Origin: Hyparrhenia diplandra
Lineage: Eukaryota > Streptophyta > Magnoliopsida > Poales > Poaceae
Assembly (NCBI GenBank): GCA_015847255.1
Contig: JADLZK010001309.1
Coordinates: 29,096 to 93,095, forward strand
Direction: 5' to 3'
DNA length: 64,000 bases
Every line of letters begins with the position of its first letter. Position 1 is the first letter of the stretch. Below the pieces are notes generated by a model, which had not been told where the DNA came from, ran no database searches, and saw nothing but the letters and a program-made list of their open reading frames with translations. Positions 21,131 to 33,100 of this stretch are shown here, one piece after another. The position numbers were made by a program, and so were the translations under genes.

Positions 21131-22640
21131 TGGTTTGGTGTGTGATCGATATCGAGTTGTGAACAAGCTTAACTATGGCCCTCATCAACGATCTCCTTGA
21201 TCAAATGGAACTTAACCAGCCAATATACAAGTACACACACTTTTACATTGTTTTCTCTAAGCACGTCTGAATGTCTGTCTCCCTGTCTGCCCCATGGTTG
21301 ATGATCCATCTGTGTGACCCCTGTCAGATTCTCTGATGATTTCCTTCTTGTAAACAGTTTAATTACCCTCTCTCTCTCTCTCTCCGTCTTCCTGCTGGAT
21401 CTTCTCAATCCAAATAAAAGCCAGCAAGAAAACAAGCATATTTTGGGTGATGTAGCCACAAGTTGCTACTATACACACAGTCTACAGTAATAAACTATGT
21501 GAGGTTACATTGCAGCTGAGCTGCTCGCCAAGATTCCATGATGCATGGTCGGAGGGAGCTGGCTAGTAGAAGTCAACACCATATGGCACCATGCGGCTAC
21601 ACCTCTTTTTTTTTAAGAAAAAGAATGGAAATGATTGGTTACAGCTCATTTTCATGTCTTGGATGAGCAGAGTTGCCCCGGAAAGAGCGACAGCCAAAGG
21701 TGCTCCTCTGAATCAGATGAGTCCCCAGTCCCCACATTCGAGCCGAGGCAATGATTCAGGAGGCAATGATTCAGTTTCTTTTCAGTTTTCAGTTTCTTTT
21801 CAGATGAGCATTGCCAGATGGTCCACTAGCATTGCTGTTTACTTGAATATCTAGTCGCACTCTGCTACTGAACACCCATAAGGGCGTCTCCAATGGTGCT
21901 CAAATAGCTAGCTAGGAGGAATTCTATTGGCTATCAATAACACTTTACAAATAGCTAGCTAGATGAGGTATAAAAATAATATAAAAGTAACATGTTGATT
22001 AGCTATCGAGGAGAGAGACCAAATAGCTAGCGACTCTCAAATAGCTAGCGACTAATAAATATCTAATCTAGCCCGCTCTCCTAGAAACATCTCTCTCACA
22101 TAACTCTCAACTATAGTGTTTATTTTTTCTTATTTAGATGTCTCATCTAGCTAGCGATTTGTAAAATGAGATTGATAGCCAATAGAATTGTTTCTAGCTA
22201 GCGATTTGGTAACCATTGGAGACGCCCTAATAAAAGGGTAGCCAACCATCGATCCTCCTTGTTTACTTGAATTCTTGAAATGCATGCATGAATGCTAGCT
22301 TTTGGTTTGTGCAGGTCGAGTGGCCAATGCCCAATAGTGCCCCCTCCATTATCTGAATCTGATGAAGCTAAGCACAGTGAGTGACCCATCCATATATCAG
22401 TGCTGCTACTGCAGCACTGATCTCACTCAGCCTTCCTGTACTGCTCCTGTTTCCGTTCTAGTTTATTAGAGCAGGGTATAGTGCGCATGCATAATAGAGG
22501 GAAACGCTAGGCACTTTATTTGCAGTCGCTTCTTTTCCGGCAGGCAGGGTCGTCAATGTGAACAACAAAAGAGGTCGGCCACTTGCTAAGCTGATGCTGA
22601 CTCTTTGCTGGTTTTTTTGATCGAGCTATTCACAGATCTT
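21130..22640 (+). repeat. Segmental duplication copy B, part 2
   Basis: Matches copy A 14560-16620. It contains a CT microsatellite at 21369-21384 (CTCTCTCTCTCTCTCT) and a Tourist-like MITE (21882-22227) that copy A lacks. 22640-22979 continues without a gene; TTTAATTTAATTTAATTTAG at 22940-22960 is a 5 bp tandem. Confidence 0.85.
21882..22227. mobile_element. Tourist-like (PIF/Harbinger) MITE, 346 bp
   Basis: TIRs GGGCGTCTCCAATGGTG and GGGCGTCTCCAATGGTT (right end read inward) are flanked by TAA at 21879-21881 and 22228-22230. The inner part has repeated AAATAGCTAGC and AGCTAGCGATTTG blocks that extend the fold-back. A TAA duplication and this TIR length fit PIF/Harbinger MITEs. Absent from copy A. 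Confidence 0.9.
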
Positions 22641-22989
22641 GCGCACTACTGTGACTGTAGATCAGATTGGGATAGATAGTTTTGTATGCGTCGATCGATC
22701 CGTGTCTGCTTGTGCTCGTACGTGCTGAGGAAGTTCAGTTCATTTGGCCAGCCTTGTTTGCAGGGCAGTGGGTACTCCGATCCTACCGTCCTACGCTGCA
22801 TACGATAGACAATGTGTAGCTAGGCGATAGTAGAGGATCGATGAACACGCACAATGGTCAGTGCAACAGCTAGTGGCAGGTCAGAGCTGAGTGGCCGGCA
22901 TCTGTACATTCATCCAAACATCTTGCGATGCGTGTCGGCATTTAATTTAATTTAATTTAGTTTGTAGTACGTACGTGTGCACTACCGGA

Positions 22990-23480
22990 AACGGCACCTT
23001 GGCCGTGTGTCGGGCCTAAGCCGAGTGCCATATATCGGGCACTTCGGCTTAGAGACGCTAAGCCGAGTGCCTAGGCAACAGGCACACGGTCAAAATAAAC
23101 ACTCGTCTTAGACACGATAGGGCGAAAGTGCTAAACCCGGGGCACTTTCGGCTTAGACAAAACACTCGGCTTAGACACTAGATAAGCCGAGTGCCCAAAC
23201 CGAAAAACACTCGGCTTAGGCAAAAACACTCGGCTTAGAGGCGAGATAAGCCGAGTGCCTAACGTCTCCACTCGCCAACGGAAGTTTCAACCGTGCGCCA
23301 CCGACGCCGTCGGCCCCTCCGTCACTTCTAAGCCGAGTGCCAAAATTTGGCACTCGGCTAAGAGTGCGACACCCGGCTTATTTTTTTATTTTGCCGAGTT
23401 CGGGAAAAAAAACACTCGTCTTAGAGGGTCTAAGCCGAAAGTGCCTCCTAATGGCACTTTCGGCTTAGAAATTTTTATTT
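22990..23480. repeat. CACTA-2 left subterminal repeats (CTAAGCCGAGTG)
   Basis: About 15 direct and inverted copies of CTAAGCCGAGTG / CACTCGGCTTAG, often paired around a short spacer, with GGCACTTTCGGCTTAG variants. Confidence 0.9.
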
Positions 23481-23675
23481 TCTTCCAAATGCCTTCAAAC
23501 TTTTTCTCCTCAACACATATCACATTTCCTAACCCCTAACAAAGTTTGGTGCATTTTTAAATTTATTTACTATATATAACTAATTAATTGCATTTCAAAC
23601 AATATTTTTTATCGGGTGAGATTTGAACTATAGGTCATTCAAATATTTGGAAAAATTGAGTGTAAAATTGATATT

Positions 23676-25485
23676 CATGTTAGTCAACCTAATTTAAGGC
23701 CCCAGAGATGATATGATTACGGTTTTTAATGATCTCGTTTGTAAACACGACACGAAGCATGTGGGTTGTTGGTATACCTTATAGCATAAAATATAGAGGT
23801 TTTTAAAACGAAAATAAGGGTTTAAAATGAATATTAACATAGTATAGGGGCTTGACTAACATGATTCCACTAGTTTTGGTGATTTATATATTTTCGGGGA
23901 TTAAACAGGAAAACGCCCAAGAGTTTGCAAGCCCTACGACATAAAGACGTATCCGTGACGTAATCCAACGTGGAACCTACGCAAGAACATTCTAGAAGAG
24001 ACCAGAGAGCACCAGAAGGAAGGTGGGGCCCACCTGGCAGAGCCAGGCGGCGGCCGCCCTTAATGGGGCCCCCTAAACCCATTGAGAAGAGATCTACAAC
24101 CGTTGTTCAAGGTCGGTTTGATCCAAGGGCTGTCGTGCATCGCCTAGGGCTATATAACAAGACCCCCTGACCCCTGGGTGAAACCCTAATTCATTCTAAT
24201 TCATTCCAACTCCAAGTCATCAAGTCAAGATCCCAAGCCCTAGTTCCACCATATTAGAGCATTAGCTATCTAGGCAAGTCTCTAGAAGAAGTCAAGTATT
24301 GTCTTGGATTCCGGATAGTCAAGAAGTAGTGGGGAGCGAAGCTTCACGTGGCTTCTCTCTTGTATCTCATTTGTAAGTATTTGTTAGAATACAATTGCCA
24401 TGACTTTATTCTATTTAATGATTATATTCTTAGTTATATGTTTCAATGTCTATTATGATTATATGCTTAGTATAGCTAGATTGTCTTTATATTCAAGCAT
24501 GGAGTCGTATAGCGCTCACTTAATGGTACCTTGGGTGAGTGGTCAACAATGTGTAAACGTGGTGTTTATACAACGTTTGCCTGCGACATCACCCTATATT
24601 CTGGGACGTGTGGTAGATCGTGGATGTGATACTCCCATTGAGTCCTTTGGAGTCCACCCCCCGAATGTAGGGCTAGTTGAACTTTGTTACTATGGTAGGT
24701 TGGTTTTGTTCCTAATCTTCCTTAGTAATATTCACCATGTGTAGATATATTGCTTTCCTGCCATGATTGCTAGGTGTATTGCACTAATCTTAGTATGCAT
24801 TAACATATAAGTAGGAGTAACATAGGAATATTCTGTCTATGCTACCTATACCATCTATTTGCCCTTTTATGAATGATTCTAGTGGCATACGATGATCTTT
24901 GACTTGGTACTTATCATTTATCTTTATTATCTTTATATGACTTACCCCCTGTTCAAAGTAGTTAGATTACATATGGTTATTCTACTCTACCACACCGCAT
25001 GTGACCTCAATCAATCTACCATAACCTACCCCTTCCCCTGTGGAACATATAAATACGATACCGGATAGACTCTGGTGAAGTGCTACAATGGGTTATTCTA
25101 TTTGTGCGCTTGCGAGATACTGTAATTATATTATCATTGCAAGAGTTTCAAGTGTCATATTAAGAATATCCGTTCACGCATTTCTTTTAGCGTTGTGAGC
25201 TAGGGTGACAGACTAGTTTAAGTAGGCAATGCTAGAAAGTATGGTATAGCTTTTGTGCCTATCTTAGTGAGATTAACTCCACCATAGATAATGTTACAAA
25301 GTCACACACCATAACTAACACCGTCTAACTTTATTAACTCTCCGCTCGACTTTTATTGGAATGTGAGATTAACTCCATATCCAAGCTAACTTATTAGATA
25401 GATACCATTTATACATTTTCGGCGCCGTCCCTAAGAGTGGGTCTTAATCCATTCTTTTTGTGATTGCGTTAAGAAATGTCAACAT
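23676..25485 (+). mobile_element. LTR-like segment with primer-site-like sequence
   Basis: There is a TATA-like TATATAAC (24150) after a GC-rich block. A leader-like stretch follows (24180-24370) with CAAGTCATCAAGTCAAGATC and an end like TTGTATCTCATTTGT, then a long AT-rich U5-like part. At 25420-25436 it reads TCGGCGCCGTCCCTAAG, like the GGCGCCG primer-site region that follows Ty3/Gypsy LTRs. The outermost limits could be TGTTAG (23676) and GTCAACA (25484), but I find no matching target-site duplication. No gag or pol follows. It may be a solo LTR or fragment inserted in CACTA-2. Confidence 0.4.
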
Positions 25486-25990
25486 GGGTGAACGGTTTTT
25501 TAAATTGTATAAAAAGAAAACAAAGTTGAAAAATCACAAGATTCGATGAGTTGTCGTCATATCATATGTGGAAGCTGTGGAAAAAAATTAAGAAGGTTTA
25601 GAGCAAGTTGTGACGAACATCGCTTGAAAGCTAAAACATCTCCCGAGAAGTTTCGAGGAGTTACCGAGAGTGATCTCTCGTGTGTTGGATATATAGGGAT
25701 GGTCAAATTGTGAGTTGACTTTGAAACTTTTTGTATAGCCAAAAGATATCAAATATAGTGGCAAGTTCAAATTTAGGGATTTTTGGATTCGTTTGATAAT
25801 TTTTTTTTTTTTTATTGCGCTTTATAAAAATGGAATGTTGACCTAAAATCACATAAAACAATGTTTCGTTTTCAAGAAAATTATATTTTTCATTGTTTAC
25901 TTAATTTGAAGTGGTATATTAAAAGTTTAATGAAAAATAATTAGGAATAAAGGATTAGGGAAAAGAAAAATCGAAAAATGAAGGTGGCAG
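25486..25990. other. AT-rich CACTA-2 internal module, shared with CACTA-1
   Basis: Part of this stretch (about 25525-25610: GTTGAAAAATCACAAGATTC then GATGAGTTGTCGTCATATCA) aligns with CACTA-1 4690-4780, one arm of its palindrome. It has no coding capacity. Confidence 0.55.
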
Positions 25991-26370
25991 CATTTTTTTA
26001 TTTTTTATTTTGTAATCTAAGCCCGAGTGTCGTAACGTGTGGCACTCGGCTTAGAATATACTCTAAGCCGAAAAGTGCCACACGCTACAGCACTCGGCTT
26101 AGATTACACATTTTTTCCTTCCTTTTTTTTTTTTTTTATGTTAGTGCGAGTTTTTGTTTTTGGCGGCAGCGCCGGTGGGAATTTTAGTTTTTCATTCTAA
26201 GCCGTGTGCCATAGGGGATGACACTCGGCTTAGAAGATATATTTTTTAAAGAAAATTCTAAGCCGAAAGTGTCGTAGGGGTAGGCACTCGGCTTAGAAAA
26301 TACCAGTTTTGTTTTTTTTATTTTTTTTCTATTCTAAGCCGAGTGCCTAGATCTTGGCACTCGGCTTAGA
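25990..26370. repeat. Inner block of CACTA-2 subterminal-type repeats
   Basis: Pairs such as CTAAGCCGAAAGTG and GGCACTCGGCTTAG recur about eight times, separated by AT-rich spacers. This is the same motif as at the element ends, placed 3 kb inside, just upstream of the TnpA-like relic. Confidence 0.85.
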
Positions 26371-26399
26371 TTTTTCCCCCTGAGAAACCAACTTATCTT

Positions 26400-28433
26400 C
26401 TCTCCTCTCACTCTCCCTATCGCTTCACTCGAACACAACAACACAGCGCAGGTACCTCGTGGGACAAGGTACGCCCTGCCCGCCTCTCCTCTCGCCTTGA
26501 ACGGAGGATGTGGGCGAGTGCGAGCTCCACTCCATCGCGTGGATCCGGTTGCAAAGGGCTGTATGTTCTTGGAAACGTATTCAAAGGTATCCATGTTTCT
26601 GATCTATCCCACTTCAATTTTGATTTGTTTCGATGAACTGGTTCGTGGATTTTGTTTTCGTTTTGCTTTGATCTATTAATTCCATGAATCCATGCCCTTT
26701 TCAGCCGTAGATCCTATGTCCTGAGAGCGCATCCGGGGTTGATTAGACGAAGCAGCAGACCGTCGACGCCCCTTGGAGGCGTCGATGCAGAACTGCTGCG
26801 CTCCCCTACGACAACCTCGTCTCTGTGCCCTGTCCTGTGAGGAGCTGATGGCCATGTGCCTCATATTGCTGTTGCTGATATGTGCACTGATGTCAATGGT
26901 GAGGATATATATTGTTATTGTCCGAGGCATTTTTCTCCATCTAATTTGTCTGGTTGATATGTGCGCTCATGGCCATGTGATGAGAAGCAACCATATCTGC
27001 TGGTCATTATGGCTTCCAGTTTAGTCATAGTCTTCCATGTATGCCTCTTGAAATTGCTTCTGGTTGTCTTATTCAATCTTGTACAGGAACTCAGTGCATG
27101 TCAGATTTACAAAACACAGGAACCCTGTATATGTCAGATTTACAAAACAACCCGAGTGCTATTTATAATTGTTATTTACTAATCTGCTGTATCATTGAGC
27201 CTAAGGTCTGGATAGTGTGATGCTATTTAGACACTTCAGCACTGAGCCATTTTGAGACCCATTTATTTAATCTTCTATTAGTTTATATAAGAATTGTGTG
27301 TTTTAATAATAAAAATTCTTGCAGACTGTAGCTTGCCATTTAAATATCTTATATATGTCGACACTGAAGCTACCAGTTTTTGCTTTTGTTCAGAATGGAA
27401 CTGCATAAATCGTTGGATTATGGTGAATATAGGGAGCCAATCTGAGTGTTGTGGTGCAGTGTGACCACACCTGTTACTTATCAGGTTTGTTTTTCCCCTA
27501 AATATGCAAGAGGATGTGACGTTTGCACTAGCCTATAAGTCTGATGTTTTTTTATCCAATTAGACAGTAAACTGCTTGTATTTGCTCCATATGTTGTATG
27601 GCTCAATCTTGTGCTCGGCGGTAGCTAAATTTGGCAGTGTCTTTTTATTGATCTCGTTAACTGGGCAGTAGCTAAATTTGGCGGAAGAGAAGAGGGGGGG
27701 AGGAGTCTGATGCGAGGAATGTAGCAATGTGGGAGTACATGCAAGACTTCATAACCAGCCAAGGCTATGTTGTGCCGCCACCACGAGATATTTGGGCCTC
27801 CGCCACCAATGGAGCCCTGCTGCCGATCGAACGTCCGTGAGTTTCTAACACTTGAACTCCTAATGTGCCCGTGAATATATATGGATGTGAATTCAAATGA
27901 AATGTTGGTTTTGATGCACCATGGTGTGTGCATATGAGTATGTGTTGTCGGCCATCGAGCCGTTGTTTTGTTGCTGGTTTGATAGACCTCCCTGTGCAGG
28001 AAGATGCTGCCGAAATTTCTAACTTTTACCACACTCGGCCGCATTTTACAAGTTTTTATAATTATTCTTAAATCCTTTCTCACACATGAATTCAAATGAA
28101 ATGTTGGTTTTGATGCACCACGGTGTGTGCATATGAGTATGTGTTGTCGGCCATCAAGTCGTTGTTTTGTTGCAGGTTTGATAGACCTCCCAGTGCAGGG
28201 AAGATGCTGCCAAAATTTCTAACTTTTACCACACTCGGCCGCATTTTACAAGTTTTTATAACTATTCTTAAATCCTTTCTCACATAGTATACTTTTCTTT
28301 GTGTAGTACCAGTCGGCAGCGTCAAATGTCCCAAATCCGGAAGTGCGTCAATCGGCGCCAGCAGCGGGAGAGTCTCCGGCTCAACAGTTTCCACCTTTCC
28401 GGTTTGGAGCGCCTCCTGGATCCACGCCGTAGT
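26400..28433 (+). pseudogene. Degenerate TnpA-like gene of CACTA-2
   Basis: A leader (26390-26450) is followed by scattered exon-like pieces. The clearest are 27720-27838, encoding MWEYMQDFITSQGYVVPPPR after CAAT, and the last, about 28311-28433, encoding SAASNVPNPEVRQSAPA and then QQFPPFRFGAPPGSTP with a stop. The Pro-rich QFPPFRFGAPPG end is typical of grass CACTA TnpA-like proteins. The exon order is colinear, but the middle, including the DNA-binding part, is not recognisable and a 199 bp duplication interrupts it. Best read as a decayed gene. Confidence 0.6.
27888..28285 (+). repeat. 199 bp tandem duplication
   Basis: The unit begins TGAATTCAAATGAAATGTTG at 27888 and again at 28087. The copies differ at fewer than ten positions. 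Each includes a possible acceptor (TTGCAGGTTTGATAG in the second, TTGCTGG in the first) and AGATGCTGCC. Confidence 0.95.
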
Positions 28434-28584
28434 GGACTTGTGCCCCAGACACTACTGGACTTTTTATGTGTGTTGGCTACATTGGTGGACTTGTTTGTTT
28501 TATGTTGGACTATGTGAATTGTGATGCACATTTAGTTTCTGGATGGTTGTGATGACATACGCTATATTATTGTGATATCTATTA

Positions 28585-28606
28585 ATATATATATATATAT
28601 ATATAG
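28585..28606. repeat. TA microsatellite at the left edge of element E1
   Basis: About ten TA units directly before GGGCTGCGC, the start of the TIR element at 28602-35384. Confidence 0.9.
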
Positions 28607-29946
28607 GGCTGCGCTAAGTAGTACCCTGGGTAGTGATTATTAATCACTACCCGAGCCCCCGCGCGAGACCGGCCCTGCGCCCCACCGCGACAAGCATCTC
28701 TGCTCCTGTACGTTGACCGAGCGTGAGGCGGCAACGCCGAGCGGGCCAAAAGGACCCACATCCGGCCCCAGTAAACCACATGCACGAGACAGGTACTGGC
28801 ACAGTTCCCAATCCAGGATTTTTTTTTTTCAATTTTGTCTTGTTCTCTTTGCAAATTTTCCATTCCTATTTTTTCAACTCCTCTCTTACCAGAATTCGAC
28901 TTTCCAGCGTTAGGAGCCAGCCTTTTTCTTTTTTTTTTTTTATCTGCGTCTCGGATTTGAATGTTTAGAGCCGACTTTTTCCTGGTATTTTGTCTCTAGT
29001 AATTTTTCCCCAAACACATACTTGTTTAAATTGGATCATAGAAAATGTCGAACACTAGACCTTAAATCTCTGTTGTATCACTGTGAAAGTTAAGCTACAA
29101 TCAGCATTGACAGGAGTAGTTCGTGTATCAATCACGTCCAAAACATTGACATCTGAAGTTAAATCGCAGAATAATGGAACAATTGGGTGGCCTATTACTA
29201 ATTTTCTGAATACTATAATGTACAACTTCATCAATCTCTAATAGTTTCTGTCAATAACAAATAGATAACAAGATATCTCCATCCATAAAGGATCGCTGAC
29301 ACAATCAAATGAACCAATATTATAGGAACGATAGGGGCCAGCACAACATGTGCAGCTTGGAATTCCATGTTCCAGCCTGAGCTAATGGTGTGAACTGGGC
29401 TAGATCTGAAACGATGCACCACATCACCTGCAAAAATCATTTGATTATTTGAAATGCATTTGCCCAATTATTATATAAGAAAATACAACTCTTAGCATCA
29501 TTGACCTGTTTAGTTACAAATTTTAAGATAGGCTCATGGTGTTGACTGAATCAGCAACTATAATCCTATCAGATCATATAATCCACTTAAACTGCAGCAT
29601 ATGCCATATTTTTTTGCTATTAACAATCAAGACAGGATTAACAGAAATATAATATTGGATTTACAGGGTTTTAATCTACCAATCTAGTATGAGTGCTGGT
29701 ACCTTTTTGTGTTTTGCAAGGCTACTGATTGTTTAGCGTAGCTTGGGGACTCCAGCTGATTACTGCAACATCAAAATATGAATGTATTTAGCCAACAAAG
29801 ATTTTTCTTACTGCAATAAAATAGCTGACCTTAGAAGCTTACACTGAATTGAAGACAGTGACATAAAAATCAAGAACATGGCAAATAGAATGTTTAGACT
29901 TTCCAGGACTAAAAAGTTACTCACAATATAGTAGATGACAAGAAAT

Positions 29947-30094
29947 GAAATCAATAGAGCACACCTTGACTGCACAGATAAGCTCCTAATGTTTTCAGAA
30001 CTCATTTTTGGTCCAAAGAAGAAATCAATAGAGCACACCTTGACTGCACAGATAAGCGCCTAATGTTTTCAGAACTTATTTTTTGGTCCAAAGA
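29947..30094 (+). repeat. 74 bp tandem duplication in E1
   Basis: GAAATCAATAGAGCACACC starts at 29947 and at 30021. The copies differ by a few bases. Confidence 0.92.
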
Positions 30095-32882
30095 ATTATG
30101 TATTTAAACTAAATATCTCTGTACAAAATCAGTATGTGAAAATTTATTATAATTTGCTCACATCTATACTGACATGACTCTGAATTAACATATGGACATG
30201 GTCACAATTTTAACTATGTATGTTTAAGCATGTATCTCGCAACAACAGCAAAATCGAGCATGTGTGAGTTTGTCAGGGATAATAGTGTATCTGGAAAAAA
30301 ATTCTGATCGGTCTCTGAATATGTTCAGGGATTCTCCATAAAGGATCCTAAGCTCCATGGCCAGCTTGGGTATCTTGATCCTCTCACCCACATTCACTAT
30401 TTGGAATTACACCTAGAACTCCACTTGCCTCATTACATGGTGTATCCAATAAAAAAAGTTAGTACGAACAAAAATTCACTAACTAAAACCCATCAGTGGT
30501 GCTGCTACATGCAGTGTAGTAGCAGAATGATATTCTAAGAGAAAATGCAGCATTGACAAAACACAGGACTCTGTCAACTATTTTCACTCTGATGATCATC
30601 TCATCTTCGTCCATCGCTACTCGTTTGTATGAAGATATGTATGGAATATGCAGTGGAGGAAAGATTACATACTGAACAGGCATCTTCTCAAAAGGCTGCA
30701 CCAAGCATCACCAAACCTAGGAGAATATCAGCCAAGCTCGTTAGCATACTCTTTTCAGCATGTCCTCCAGCAACCGGTGACAAAAAGAAACACAGAATAA
30801 ATTGACTGAAACAGGACAGAGTGACATTCAACATTAGGAGAAAATATTATATTTTCTAAAACGTTACTGCTCAAAAATGTCAAAGTTATTGAGGATGAAG
30901 TAGCACTCACCCTCATTTAACTGCTCGTCCAGCGCCATTTGCAACCTGGAGCCTAGTGCAATCATTGCCATCCCCACCCACAGTAATCGTTATGAATATC
31001 AGGAATGTCACTGCACTAGAAAAACAACGACATATCTCAGGCCAGGTACTACATACACCTGACACCCAAAATACCTTTGCTCCTACTCCTGGGGGCAATA
31101 ATTATTGGAAAATAGTGTTTGAAGCAATGTTTCATTTAAGGACTAAGCATTTGGTTGTCAATAAAATTTGTGAGAAAAGAAAGCTAAGAAAGCGAGTAAT
31201 ACTAGCAGCCGTTGGAACTCAGGACTAACTACTGTTAGTGAGATGAGCTTCTTTTTTTACCAGATAACACATCAACATCTAATGGCAGACTAATCTAAAC
31301 AAGGAATTAGCAGATAACACATCAATAACTAATGCCAGGTGTTATTATGTTAAAATTTATGGAGCTAATGTAGTAATGTGGCATTTAAAATAAACCAAAA
31401 AAATACATAACAAAAGGTACGTTTACAATTGGAATCAAGCATAGGAACCATTTCTGTTACTAAATTATCCATGCAGTTCAAGCAGGGACTAAGTAAATTT
31501 AAATTGAATTAGGAATACATGTGTAACCCGTGCAGCCAAATTGCAGTACCAGATAAACTTAATTTATGCAACTATTTTCTAGAAGAAACTCAAGGAATCA
31601 TCATACTTTGTGCAGATCAGAAAAACCTATAGAAGCATCAATCATCATACTTTGGACAGATCAGAGAAACCTACTATCATGTTATTTCCCAACCCAATAA
31701 TCATCAAAACTGAATGCAATGCAAATGTTTCCATATCCCAATGGAAACTGTGAAAACTGAAGTGATATACTACTTCATATCCAAGCAACAAAACTTTTTT
31801 TATTACTAATAGTGTCAATAGCTAGATAATTGAACATATTAAAATGAGCACAATATCGTCCACTGCTATACCATACCATCACTCCAGGCATGGGATGCCA
31901 AAGAGGTGTTGCCTCAGCAGCATTACTATGGCTATAATGTCTTCTGAAACCTGGAAGAGAAACAGTATTCATTATTAATTCATTGGCCAAGAAGAATAAA
32001 AAAATGGGGCATACACAATTTTAGCATAGGCTACAGGTCAGGTTCAGAACCTGGTTTTACAAACATCATGCTTGCAATGAACATGCTAATGGGGTGGGTG
32101 CATAGGAGATAAAATTTAGTGTTTCTCCGACAATTTAATTATTTAGGAATCATCAGTTTAACTACACTCGTACACGATGTCAAAGCCAAGGATTAAAGCA
32201 ACCTAGCTTGGTTCTTAGGGTGACTCTAAAATAACAATATGAGGGCACACAATGCAAAGTACGTCAGTATATCATTACAAGATGCAATCAAAATATGCAA
32301 AAATGCAGAGAAGATATATATATAGCTGAAAAAGAGGTAACTTCACTTTGAAATAAATCAGTGGTAATATCTAGTTACTTGAACTGGTCACCCAACAACT
32401 AATTAAATTAGTGTTAATATGCCACCGTCCACCAGCTCTTTCTGAATGGATTAGAATAGAGAAGCTTTCTCGCTCAGTCAGCAAATCGATGCACAGTTAC
32501 AATAACAAGGACTGAAGGCTAACCTTACCACAAGTGTAGGAGGCCGGGTTCCAGACCAGGGGCTGCGCAGCAACATCCCTTGGGAGCTATCTCCGAATAA
32601 ATACACTATATTTGGAGCACACAAAAACAATTGGAGATTATGAACTCTTTGTTCAAGTCAGAGAAACCAAACAATGTACATGGTAATAAAAGTATGAAAC
32701 ACATCATTAGAACAAAAATACTAGGAATGTCCCAAATGGCAATATTCATGCAAATCTCACCAAGAATTAGTTTCCAAACACAGAATATATCATCAAAAAT
32801 CTCTTTATCATTTGTGCAACTAGTGAACTATAAAAAGCATGACTATTTTTAACAAATACCCTGTGAGAAATAAAACCTCCTC

Positions 32883-33100
32883 TGATAAATTTCAGCATAG
32901 CACTATGTTGTTGAAACACAGCTTCAAGAGAAGCATGAAGAAATGCTGCCCATCTTCTAGTTTGGTCTTCAATTCAGAACAATTCCTGCCGGTGATAAAT
33001 TTCAGCATAGCACTATGTTGTTGAAACACAGCTTCAAGAGAAGCATGAAGAAATGTTGCCCATCCTCTTGTTTGGTCTTCAATTCAGAACCAATCGAGCC
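32883..33100 (+). repeat. 110 bp tandem duplication in E1
   Basis: TGATAAATTTCAGCATAGC starts at 32883 and 32993. The units are nearly identical apart from a few substitutions at their right ends (CTGCCCATCTTCTAG against TTGCCCATCCTCTTG). Confidence 0.95.

Noticed and set aside
22990..23480. Regularly spaced direct repeats, considered as a CRISPR-like array
   Set aside because: The repeats occur in both orientations with unequal spacers and lie at a CACTA terminus; the genome is a plant's.
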